A DNA stretch of 64,000 bases from Pseudoalteromonas phenolica (GTDB taxonomy: Bacteria > Pseudomonadota > Gammaproteobacteria > Enterobacterales > Alteromonadaceae). This document shows positions 32,865 through 40,988 of this stretch, one piece after another. The stretch spans positions 682,001 to 746,000 of the forward strand of contig NZ_CP013188.1 of NCBI RefSeq assembly GCF_001444405.1, read 5' to 3'. Both the position numbers and the translations under genes were made by a program. The notes beneath the pieces were generated by a model. That model was not told the origin of the DNA. It saw nothing but the letters and a program-made list of their open reading frames with translations, and searched no databases. How positions within the stretch are numbered: position 1 is the first letter of the stretch; every line of letters begins with the position of its first letter.

Positions 32865-33167
32865 CTACACAATAGGGTTATGAACAGTGACTAATTTGGT
32901 TCCATCCGGAAAAGTCGCTTCAACTTGCACTTCTGCGATCATGGATGGGATCCCTTCCATCACTTGCTCCCTTGTTAAAAGAGTGCGGCCATAATCCATA
33001 AGCTCAGCAACAGTTTTTCCATCACGGGCTCCTTCAATTATTTCCATGCTGATAAAGGCGATGGCTTCAGGGTAATTAAGTCTTAAGCCTCGATTCAATC
33101 GGCGCTCAGCAAGTAATGCAGCAGTGAAAATTAGTAGCTTGTCTTTTTCTCTGGGTAATAATTCCAT
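32865..33167 (-). CDS. ureA: Urease gamma subunit
   Basis: A 100-residue protein of normal length: MELLPREKDKLLIFTAALLA at the start, RGLRLNYPEAIAFIS, and VEATFPDGTKLVTVHNPI at the end. It is a separate gamma subunit, as in most bacterial ureases (not fused to beta as in Helicobacter). It lies between ureD and ureB. Confidence 0.98.
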   Translation of the reverse strand: MELLPREKDKLLIFTAALLAERRLNRGLRLNYPEAIAFISMEIIEGARDGKTVAELMDYGRTLLTREQVMEGIPSMIAEVQVEATFPDGTKLVTVHNPIV

Positions 33168-33190
33168 AGTGAATACTCGTTAAAATTGAT

Positions 33191-34102
33191 TTATGTAAAC
33201 CAGATCCTAGGCAGTGTGGCTGACTTGTTTATGTAGAGTGGCCGAATGTTCTGCCATAATTTCAGAAACAAGTTTTTGCACTCTTCGCTGTGCTCACCCA
33301 AGTACCGGATCACTAATAATTGTCTGAGTTGACTAATGCTGATTTTGTCTTGCGCATTTTCAGTGCAGACTACCTCTCTGAGTCGAGTAATTAGGCTTTC
33401 TAGCTCTGCTTGAGAGATTTGATTTTTGCTGGCGTAAGCCAAAAAAGTGCCATAAACACTTCGTCCATCTAATCCCGCTTTATGATGAAAAACAGAAGAG
33501 TTAGCGCTCAAGGAAAGTCTATCGTGATAAATTATCCTTCCTTCACAGCTAATTTTATTTATCTGGGTGAATGAACCTTTACTAAAAGGTTTTCCAGAGT
33601 GGGGTAAACCCAAACAGGAAATATCCCAGCCCAAATAAACGCTGTGCTTTTTTAGTGAAATATTAATGGTGTTAAAAGCGCATGCACCTGAGTAAATAAT
33701 GGTCTCTTGAGGAAAGTGTTCGCAAACAGCTTTGTTATCTAATTCAATCGTTGTGTTTTGTTCTTGTTTAGGATCACCGATGTTTAAATCGTCACGTGCT
33801 CTATAAAATCGATTTGCGCCTGGCGTAGTTACTAAACTATGAGCGTGATCATGATTCTTGATGTGTACTGACAAACTGTCACCAGACACAATACCTGCTG
33901 GTGGATGTAACAAGTAAATATGGGAACAGTCTTTCCCTTCAGGGTAAAATGCCCTTTGAATACTTAGAGGACCGATTCGTTTCGAGCGGCTTAATTGTGT
34001 GCCTACACGAGTGTGTTCAAACTCTAATAAAAGATATGCAAACCAAGCACTTTTGGTACTTGGCTGCTTTATTGTTTGAGATTTGACGTTTACTTCTAAC
34101 AC
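33191..34102 (-). CDS. ureD: Urease accessory protein UreD
   Basis: A 303-residue beta-rich scaffold protein. QRAFYPEGKDCSHIYLLHPPAGIVSGDSL near residue 48 is the family signature, and PGANRFYRA follows. It binds apo-urease and recruits UreF and UreG. It lies between urtE (17 bases) and ureA, so the importer and the enzyme genes are on one strand without a break. Confidence 0.95.
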   Translation of the reverse strand: MLEVNVKSQTIKQPSTKSAWFAYLLLEFEHTRVGTQLSRSKRIGPLSIQRAFYPEGKDCSHIYLLHPPAGIVSGDSLSVHIKNHDHAHSLVTTPGANRFYRARDDLNIGDPKQEQNTTIELDNKAVCEHFPQETIIYSGACAFNTINISLKKHSVYLGWDISCLGLPHSGKPFSKGSFTQINKISCEGRIIYHDRLSLSANSSVFHHKAGLDGRSVYGTFLAYASKNQISQAELESLITRLREVVCTENAQDKISISQLRQLLVIRYLGEHSEECKNLFLKLWQNIRPLYINKSATLPRIWFT

Positions 34103-34119
34103 AATATAACTCTTATTTA

Positions 34120-34815
34120 TTAAACGGCTAGGAATTCGTCTACAAGCTCGTCGCTTAACGCGGCCATATCACCAGAAGAGACAACTTGACCCTTTTCCAT
34201 GAGCACATATTTTTCACCTACCGCTCTGGCAAATGGCAGCTTTTGTTCAACTAACACAATGGTCATATCGTGCTCTTCGTTCAACTTGATCAATACATCT
34301 CTGATCAGTTGAACAATGTTGGGCTGGATCCCTTCGTTTGGTTCATCCAAAATTAAAATGTTTGGATTTAAAACCAGTGCACGAGCTATCGCAAGTTGCT
34401 GTTGTTGACCACCTGATAGGTCTCCGCCTCGCCTATGAAGCATCTCTTTTAACACGGGGAATAGGTCGTAAATGTATTGAGGAATATGCTTATTTTTTTG
34501 TCGAGAGCAGTTCAACCCGATTTTTAGGTTTTCTTCAACTGTGAGCTGAGCAAAAATATCTCTGCCTTGAGGGACGTAGCCTACGCCAACCTCTGGCCGC
34601 GCTTCGACAGAGCGCTTTGTCATGGGGTTGTGATTAATATCTATACTGCCTGAGCTGATAGGCAGAAGCCCCATAATTGACTTTAATAATGTCGTTTTAC
34701 CAACTCCATTTCGACCCATTATGCAAGTTCGGCTTCCTTTTTGAATGTTTAAGTTTAGGTCCCAGAGTATTTGAGTTTGACCGTATTTTTGGTTCACTCT
34801 TTTTAATTCGATCAT
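34120..34815 (-). CDS. urtE: Urea ABC transporter ATPase UrtE
   Basis: A 231-residue ATPase of the branched-chain/urea type: Walker A GRNGVGKTTLLKS, Q-loop VPQGRDIFAQLTVEEN, signature LSGGQQQQLAIAR, Walker B LILDEPNEGIQPN. It matches LivF-type proteins and the UrtE order. It works with UrtD to power urea uptake through UrtB/UrtC. It overlaps urtD by four bases. Confidence 0.94.
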   Translation of the reverse strand: MIELKRVNQKYGQTQILWDLNLNIQKGSRTCIMGRNGVGKTTLLKSIMGLLPISSGSIDINHNPMTKRSVEARPEVGVGYVPQGRDIFAQLTVEENLKIGLNCSRQKNKHIPQYIYDLFPVLKEMLHRRGGDLSGGQQQQLAIARALVLNPNILILDEPNEGIQPNIVQLIRDVLIKLNEEHDMTIVLVEQKLPFARAVGEKYVLMEKGQVVSSGDMAALSDELVDEFLAV

Positions 34816-35663
34816 GATTTCACCAGTTCTGTAATAACCGAAGGTTTTGTTGATGGTTGTTCGGGGGCTGATTCTTCACCAAGATAAACTCTAATCACCT
34901 CAGGGTTCATTTGGATGTTTCGCATACTGCCTTCAGCTAATACAGAACCTTGGTGTAACACAGTAACCGTCTTGGCAATTGATCTAACAAAGGCCATATC
35001 GTGTTCTACAACGACAACAGAATGCTTTCCTGCTAGAGAAGTAAGTAATTCGGCGGTTCGTTCGGTTTCATGCGGGGTCATTCCAGCAACTGGTTCATCA
35101 ACCAATAGCAATTTGGGTTCAGAAGCTAACAACATACCTATCTCAAGCCATTGTTTTTGGCCATGAGATAATCGACTTGCAGGGTAAAAGCGCTCAGCAA
35201 CTAAACCAATGATATGGAGAATTTCAATAATTCTATCTTGTTGCTCACCATTTAGTTTATGAAATAGCGAGGACCATACAGATTTGCAGCCTGATAAGCT
35301 TAATTCAATATTTTCAAAAACAGTTAAGTTTTCGAAAACGGTGGGTTTTTGAAATTTCCTACCGATCCCTGCATTGGCAATTTCAGCTTCATCAAGCTTC
35401 AATAAATCAATTTGCTGCCCAAAATGTACAGTGCCAGTGTCGGGTCGAGTTTTCCCCGTGATGACATCCATCAAAGTGGTTTTACCCGCTCCATTGGCAC
35501 CAATTAAACATCGTAACTCACCATCACCAATATAAAGGTTTAAGTTGTTAAGCGCCTTGAAACCGTCAAAGCTTACATTGACGTCTTCTACGTATAAAAT
35601 TACACCATGTTTTGTGTCTGGTTGTTTTGTGCCAGCAAAGCTATTGTCAAAATGATTTACCAT
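34812..35663 (-). CDS. urtD: Urea ABC transporter ATPase UrtD
   Basis: A 283-residue ATPase with Walker A GANGAGKTTLMDV, signature LSHGQKQWLEIGM (the Gln-Lys-Gln-Trp-Leu form typical of UrtD), and Walker B LLLVDEPVAGMTPHET. It is LivG-like with short tails at both ends. It overlaps urtC by a few bases and urtE by four, which is tight translational coupling. Confidence 0.94.
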   Translation of the reverse strand: MVNHFDNSFAGTKQPDTKHGVILYVEDVNVSFDGFKALNNLNLYIGDGELRCLIGANGAGKTTLMDVITGKTRPDTGTVHFGQQIDLLKLDEAEIANAGIGRKFQKPTVFENLTVFENIELSLSGCKSVWSSLFHKLNGEQQDRIIEILHIIGLVAERFYPASRLSHGQKQWLEIGMLLASEPKLLLVDEPVAGMTPHETERTAELLTSLAGKHSVVVVEHDMAFVRSIAKTVTVLHQGSVLAEGSMRNIQMNPEVIRVYLGEESAPEQPSTKPSVITELVKS

Positions 35664-36796
35664 GATTCTGACTCCTTATTTTTCGTCATTCTTGTTTGCA
35701 AAGATTGATAGATCTTAGGGGCCATACCGGCGATGCCTTTGGGTAAAAGTAGGGTGACTAAAATAAACAACCCACCCAAAGCAAATAACCAAGCTTCTGG
35801 CATAATTGCTGTGAATCGTGTTTTTGCATAGCTAACAATAATTGCTCCAATTAGGGCACCGTATAGTGATCCGCGACCACCGATGGCAACCCAAATTACA
35901 ATTTCGATAGAGTTTATTGGTGAGAATTCACTGGGGTTGATAATACCCACTTGTGGGACGTACAAAGCACCTGCTAGTCCGGCCAACATGGCGGAAATAA
36001 CAAAAATAGTGACTTTGTATTGGTAAGGTTGGTAACCGGTAAAACGGACCCTATTTTCTGCATCACGGATTGCCATTACGACTTTCCCCATTTTAGACTG
36101 CATGATGAAATAGCTGACTAAATACCCAAAGGCGAGTGCGATAGACGTGCATATAAACAGCATCAACTTAGTTGTGTCTGACTGTAATGAGAACCCAAAA
36201 ATATCTTTGAAATCAGTTAAGCCGTTATTGCCGCCAAAGCCCATTTCATTTCTGAAGAATGCAAGCATGAGTGCATAAGTCAAAGCTTGGGTCATAATAG
36301 ATAAATAGACACCGCTGACGCGTGAGCGAAATGCTAGAGAGCCAAAGACAAATGCAAGAAGGCCTGGTAATGCTAATACTGTAATGACCATCCAAATAGG
36401 GCTGTCTGAACCAGCCCAATACCAAGGGAGTTCATTCCAATTTAAAAAAACCATAAAGTCTGGCAACTCAGGGTGACCATATACACCGCGGTCACCAATC
36501 TGGCGCATTAAGTACATGCCCATTGCATAGCCACCTAGAGCGAAAAAAGCGCCGTGCCCTAAACTTAGAATACCGCAAAAACCCCAGACTAAATCTACAG
36601 CTAAAGCTAATAATGCGTAGCACAGGTATTTGCCAAAAAGGCTAACGGTATAATTGCTTACATGAAAGAAAGAGCCTTCAGTGAATGCAACGTTACAGAT
36701 ACTCACATACAGTGTTGCAACCAAGAGTGTGCCGATAACATAGTGCAAGCTTGAAAGTTTGTTGAATAACTCTGTTTTATCAAATATTGCATTCAT
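35657..36796 (-). CDS. urtC: Urea ABC transporter permease UrtC
   Basis: A 379-residue inner-membrane permease from ATG 36796 (MNAIFDK), one base after the urtB stop codon. The open frame extends to 36865, but that overlaps urtB and lacks support. The LivM-like core is clear: VDLVWGFCGILSLGHGAFFALGGY and VAIGGRGSLYGALIGA. About ten transmembrane helices. It pairs with UrtB to form the urea channel. Confidence 0.94.
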   Translation of the reverse strand: MNAIFDKTELFNKLSSLHYVIGTLLVATLYVSICNVAFTEGSFFHVSNYTVSLFGKYLCYALLALAVDLVWGFCGILSLGHGAFFALGGYAMGMYLMRQIGDRGVYGHPELPDFMVFLNWNELPWYWAGSDSPIWMVITVLALPGLLAFVFGSLAFRSRVSGVYLSIMTQALTYALMLAFFRNEMGFGGNNGLTDFKDIFGFSLQSDTTKLMLFICTSIALAFGYLVSYFIMQSKMGKVVMAIRDAENRVRFTGYQPYQYKVTIFVISAMLAGLAGALYVPQVGIINPSEFSPINSIEIVIWVAIGGRGSLYGALIGAIIVSYAKTRFTAIMPEAWLFALGGLFILVTLLLPKGIAGMAPKIYQSLQTRMTKNKESESW

Positions 36797-36797
36797 A

Positions 36798-38426
36798 TTA
36801 TGCACTCCGTCCTTTTTGTGGGAATAAACCTTTTGGTCGTTTTTGGATAAATAAGACAAGACCAATCAGTACGATGATGCTGGCTAAAACGGTACCGGTA
36901 AGAGGTTCCAAAACTTTATTCAGAACGCCAAGAGACAGCGCCGCAACTAGTGTGCCCCAGAGGTTGCCTACTCCGCCAAAGACGACGACAAGGAAAGAAT
37001 CAATAATATAAGCCTGCCCTAAATTAGGCCCAACATTGGTAAGTTGGCTTAAAACAACCCCAGCTACACCAGCAATACCTGATCCTAAACCAAATGTTAT
37101 GGCATCCACCCAGTTGCTTTTTATGCTTAGCGCTCGTGCCATATTTCGATTTTGAGAAACCGCTCTCACATGAAGACCAAGAGATGTTTTCTTTAAGATG
37201 AGAAGTAGCGCGATAAATACGATGAATGAAAATATGATGATATATAACCTGCTATAAGTAAGAGATAAAACAGGATTTATTTGTAATGAACCACTCATCC
37301 ATTCTGGTGATGCAACGGTTCTATTGAGGGGTGAAAATACGCTTCGTACAAGCTGCTGAAGTACTAGGCTTACCCCAAATGTGGCCAGTAAGGTTTCAAG
37401 AGGTCGACCTTTTAAATGCCTAATGATCCCTCGCTCTATCATCACGCCAACTAAACCAGACACCAAAAACGCGGCTGGGACGGCAATTAATAATGAATAG
37501 TTAAGAAGCTCAGGGAAAAGAGTTTGAATTACATAAGTAGTGTATGCACCAAGCATGATCATTTCGCCATGTGCCATGTTAATAACACCCATAACACCAA
37601 ATGTAATGGCAAGGCCAATTGCAGCAAGTAACAGGACAGAACCCAAGCTCAGCCCAAAAAACAAATTTTCTAAAATTGAATAAAAGCTTTGTTGTTGTGA
37701 AATGTTGTTTAGAGCGGCTTCGATTGCACTCTTGAGTACAGGATCACGGTCAGCATCAAGTACATCTAGTTCAGCTTGAAGTGCAACTTTTACAGCAGGT
37801 TCAAGGTTGTTTGTAAGTTTTAATACGGCTGATAACTTTTCATCTGGATCAGGTACTGAAAGCTGTTCAATCAATAGCGTTGTTTCCATTAACGCCTTGA
37901 TTTCTTGATTTTTCTCTACAATAGCCAGTGTTTTTATAAGCATTAAACTATTTTCAGATGGCTTATCCAGCACCTGTTTTACTGCTTGATAACGCACTTC
38001 ATCGTCTCTAGAAGTGAGATCAAGATATGCGATTTTACTGCGAATAAGTTGTCTAACGCGGTTGTTTGTTCTTACCTTCTTTATATGAGATTTAGGAAGC
38101 GCTTCGAGCGGTTGTGCAGAAAAGATATCAATTAAATCATACAGATCATCTTGGTTTTTAATAGCACGAACCAATTGTTTGTTTGACTTCAAATAAAACA
38201 GCTGACCTTTCAGCAGATCTGATAACACATCACGTGTTCTCGGGTCCTGAATATTAGAAATGTTTTCTACCACTTCAGGCATATCTTTAAGTTTTGCCTG
38301 AGATAATTTGTTTACAGCTGGTGTAAAAATTATATCTGAAGTGCTAGCTTGTATTTCTGATATGTTGTTGGACCAACTCGTTGTAGGCACCAAGCATACA
38401 AAAATAAGTAATATAAAACGTAGCAT
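36798..38426 (-). CDS. urtB: Urea ABC transporter permease UrtB
   Basis: A 542-residue protein from ATG 38426 (MLRFILLIF), with AAGGATTTCC upstream. A signal peptide is followed by a periplasmic domain of about 250 residues with helical repeats, and then the LivH-like permease (LAITFGVMGVINMAHGEMIMLGAYTTYV). The long N-terminal domain is the normal form of UrtB in proteobacteria. It is separated from urtA by a 60-base gap with a hairpin. Confidence 0.93.
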   Translation of the reverse strand: MLRFILLIFVCLVPTTSWSNNISEIQASTSDIIFTPAVNKLSQAKLKDMPEVVENISNIQDPRTRDVLSDLLKGQLFYLKSNKQLVRAIKNQDDLYDLIDIFSAQPLEALPKSHIKKVRTNNRVRQLIRSKIAYLDLTSRDDEVRYQAVKQVLDKPSENSLMLIKTLAIVEKNQEIKALMETTLLIEQLSVPDPDEKLSAVLKLTNNLEPAVKVALQAELDVLDADRDPVLKSAIEAALNNISQQQSFYSILENLFFGLSLGSVLLLAAIGLAITFGVMGVINMAHGEMIMLGAYTTYVIQTLFPELLNYSLLIAVPAAFLVSGLVGVMIERGIIRHLKGRPLETLLATFGVSLVLQQLVRSVFSPLNRTVASPEWMSGSLQINPVLSLTYSRLYIIIFSFIVFIALLLILKKTSLGLHVRAVSQNRNMARALSIKSNWVDAITFGLGSGIAGVAGVVLSQLTNVGPNLGQAYIIDSFLVVVFGGVGNLWGTLVAALSLGVLNKVLEPLTGTVLASIIVLIGLVLFIQKRPKGLFPQKGRSA

Positions 38427-38445
38427 TAGGAAATCCTTAAAACGA

Positions 38446-38470
38446 TGAGGCGTTGAAAGTAAACGCCTCA
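38446..38470 (-). terminator. Hairpin between urtA and urtB (attenuation)
   Basis: A perfect 9-bp stem TGAGGCGTT / AACGCCTCA around seven bases, followed on the minus strand by TCGTTTT. It lies between the urtA stop and the urtB start. Such partial terminators commonly give higher expression of the binding protein than of its permeases. Confidence 0.65.
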
Positions 38471-38487
38471 CGTTGTTAGTTAGAGAC

Positions 38488-39771
38488 TTAGTAACTCTGG
38501 CCAGAACATTTCGCGGTCGTCACGTTGTAGTTGCCGCATTTAATTGGAGCTGTCCAATCAGAGATAAGGTGCTTTGAGCTTGGTAAGTAATCAGACCATG
38601 CATCACCCATTACGGTACCTTTTGTTTCCCATACAACTTCAAGTTGACCGTCATCTTGAATCTCACCAATTAAAACTGGCTTAGATAAATGGTGGTTAGC
38701 GTTCATCACAGCGGTGCCACCGGTCAAATTTGGCACTGTGATGCCGATTAATGCATCGCTGACATCTTCGACTTCTGTTGAGCCAGCTTTTTCAACCGCT
38801 TTTGCCCACATTTTGAAGCCAAGATATGTTGCTTCCATCGGGTCATTGGTTACACGTTTGTCGTCTTTGATGTATTTTTTCCAGTTAGCGATGAAAGCTG
38901 TGTTTTCTTCAGTTTCAACACTTTGGAAATAGTTCCATGCAGCTAGGTGACCAACTAGTGGAGCTGTGTCAAAGCCAGATAACTCTTCTTCGCCTACTGA
39001 AAAAGCAATAACAGGAATGTCTTCAGCTGAAATATCTTGATTACCTAGCTCTTTATAAAAAGGAACATTTGCGTCGCCATTGATGGTCGAAACTACGGCT
39101 GTTTTTTTACCTTCAGATCCAAACTTTTTAATTTCAGATACAATACTTTGCCAATCTGAATGGCCGAATGGTGTATAACTCACCATAATATCTTCTTCGG
39201 CTACCCCTTTTGAGGTAAGGTAGGCTTTGAGGATTTTGTTGGTTGTTCGCGGATAAACATAGTCTGTACCTGCAAGCACCCATCGAGTTGTGTCTAACTC
39301 ATTCATTAGGTAATCAACAGCAGGAATGGCTTGTTGATTAGGTGCTGCACCAGTATAGAATACGTTTTTAGAGGACTCTTCGCCTTCGTATTGCACAGGG
39401 TAAAACATCAAACCGTTCAATTCTTCAATCACAGGTAGAACAGATTTTCTTGAAACAGATGTCCAGCAACCGAAAATTACATCAACCTTCTCTTTAGCCA
39501 AAAGTTCACGGGTTTTTTCTGCGAAAAGAGGCCAGTTAGAAGCTGGATCAACAACGACAGGCTCTAATTTTTTTCCAAGCAGACCGCCGCGTTTGTTCTG
39601 CTCCTCGATCATCATCAACACGGTGTCTTTAAGGGTCGTTTCACTGATGGCCATGGTGCCAGAAAGAGAATGCAAAACACCGACCTTTATTGTATCTGCT
39701 GCTAGTGCCACTTGGGTTGCAAGCAAACTGGTAGAGATTGTTCCTGCTAATATGAGCTGTTTAAAGTTCAT
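38488..39771 (-). CDS. urtA: Urea ABC transporter substrate-binding protein UrtA
   Basis: A 427-residue periplasmic protein with a signal peptide (about 1-24, ALAAD). It belongs to the Peripla_BP_6 family: IKVGVLHSLSGTMAISETTLKDTV at the start, VIFGCWTSVSRKSVLPV, and GEEGDS-like MFYPVQYEGEESSKNVFYTGAAPNQQ. These are the UrtA wording and set it apart from LivJ and AmiC. It captures urea for UrtBCDE. Four conserved Cys near the end (IKCGNYN, AKCSG) are usual. Confidence 0.95.
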   Translation of the reverse strand: MNFKQLILAGTISTSLLATQVALAADTIKVGVLHSLSGTMAISETTLKDTVLMMIEEQNKRGGLLGKKLEPVVVDPASNWPLFAEKTRELLAKEKVDVIFGCWTSVSRKSVLPVIEELNGLMFYPVQYEGEESSKNVFYTGAAPNQQAIPAVDYLMNELDTTRWVLAGTDYVYPRTTNKILKAYLTSKGVAEEDIMVSYTPFGHSDWQSIVSEIKKFGSEGKKTAVVSTINGDANVPFYKELGNQDISAEDIPVIAFSVGEEELSGFDTAPLVGHLAAWNYFQSVETEENTAFIANWKKYIKDDKRVTNDPMEATYLGFKMWAKAVEKAGSTEVEDVSDALIGITVPNLTGGTAVMNANHHLSKPVLIGEIQDDGQLEVVWETKGTVMGDAWSDYLPSSKHLISDWTAPIKCGNYNVTTAKCSGQSY

Positions 39772-39798
39772 GAGTGTATCCTTAAATGATGATTGAAT

Positions 39799-40731
39799 TT
39801 AAAAAGTAAGTAGTGCTTCGATTGCAAAAATGTCTTCATCTGCGGTTGTAACGTTGTCATCCATACGGTATTCAAAGACCATGAGTAAGTTGTCATTAAC
39901 TGCGTAGCTAGGAGAAAGAGTTAAACTGCTCTGCTCGGTTACAACCGTGCCTAACTCGTCTTCTACGCTGAAGTCGTGATATCGAACCGTAAAACCAAAG
40001 TCATCGAATGCATAATTTGCCATGACTAGGTAGCCCGACGCGTCGCTTCCAGAAAAAGCGCTATTCTCAGCTTGGTTATACTCTGCTGCCACTGTAAGCT
40101 TTTCGGCTGAGTAACTGGCCCAAGTATTGATGAGTTCAACATCACCATCTTTTGAATAAAAACCTTTTACTGTGACTGCATCGTTAGGTGTAAATGCCAC
40201 CATGGTTTCGACACCAGGGTGTTCAGAATCTGTTGATTGAGGGCCTGCAAGGTCATTGACTACTGAGACTGCAACAGCGAATTTTTCACTGCTATAAATA
40301 GCTGACACACCCTGTTGATAGTAGCCATAGAAGTACTGGGCATATCCGGTACCAGAATATTGAAATAAACCAGTTGGCTCTTCAGTTTCCCAGCCTGAAT
40401 AACTTAGGAAACGGCCCGCTTTAACAGTTAGGTTTTCTGAGAGTGAATAGTTTAAAAAAGCTTGCTCTAAATCGACGCCCTCATCAGAGTTTTGATATTC
40501 GATATCGACATTTGCAGATAATTTACTGTCAAATTGATATGCCAGATTAAGTTCTACTTGGTCTAAACCAAATTCATGCACTGATGCCCCTTTGTCTTGT
40601 TCGACTGAATAATAAGACATATCGATGAAACCCGAGACGCTTAAGGAATCTAATTTAGATTCTTGCGCCTGTGCTGTGGAGGCAAGTAGAGTTGCTATTG
40701 CAGTAGCTGTCATCTTTTTTAAAAACTTCAT
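39799..40731 (-). CDS. Outer-membrane porin-like protein
   Basis: A 310-residue protein with a signal peptide (to about 22, AQAQ) and a beta-barrel pattern of alternating strands ending in F (LTF). It opens SGFIDMSYYSVEQDKG and contains GRFLSYSGWETEEPTG. It resembles the TonB-independent porin-like (OmpP1/DUF1302-like) proteins found beside urtA in marine gammaproteobacteria, and probably lets urea or short amides across the outer membrane. It is the first gene of the urea operon, 27 bases upstream of urtA. Confidence 0.82.
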   Translation of the reverse strand: MKFLKKMTATAIATLLASTAQAQESKLDSLSVSGFIDMSYYSVEQDKGASVHEFGLDQVELNLAYQFDSKLSANVDIEYQNSDEGVDLEQAFLNYSLSENLTVKAGRFLSYSGWETEEPTGLFQYSGTGYAQYFYGYYQQGVSAIYSSEKFAVAVSVVNDLAGPQSTDSEHPGVETMVAFTPNDAVTVKGFYSKDGDVELINTWASYSAEKLTVAAEYNQAENSAFSGSDASGYLVMANYAFDDFGFTVRYHDFSVEDELGTVVTEQSSLTLSPSYAVNDNLLMVFEYRMDDNVTTADEDIFAIEALLTF

Positions 40732-40854
40732 GTGTCACTTCTCGCTAAGTTGATTTATTTGGATAGAGTTAAAATTGTTTAAAAAGCAATATTTGCTGTA
40801 AGTTCAGTATGTTTTTTTTAGGGGAGACTTAATATTCGTAAAATCGCGCAACTA

Positions 40855-40874
40855 CCTACGTAAAACTACGCATA
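40855..40874. promoter_or_regulatory. Candidate response-regulator site in the divergent promoter
   Basis: CCTACGTAAAACTACGCATA contains two copies of CTACG in direct repeat, with TACGTA at the first, and a related TTCGTAAAATCG lies 20 bases upstream. It sits between the porin-urt-ure operon (minus) and the sensor-kinase gene (plus), which is where the LuxR-type regulator encoded at 44352 would be expected to bind. Confidence 0.35.
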
Positions 40875-40940
40875 TCAATCACTGTGTAATTTGTGTACTG
40901 TGAAGTGTGGTTTTACTTTTAAGGGTTGAGGAGCAATAAA

Positions 40941-40988
40941 ATGAGCTGCTTTTTATTGATTGTTTTGCAATTAGCGTGTTTAAAATGA
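40941..40988 (+). CDS. 15-aa leader peptide overlapping the sensor-kinase start
   Basis: An ORF MSCFLLIVLQLACLK with a strong ribosome binding site (GAGGAGC six bases before the ATG). Its TGA stop overlaps the ATG of the kinase gene at 40985 (ATGA), while the kinase ATG has no ribosome binding site of its own. Kinase translation therefore probably depends on translation of the leader. The two Cys and hydrophobic run are notable. It could be a sensing leader or only a coupling device. Confidence 0.55.
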   Translation: MSCFLLIVLQLACLK

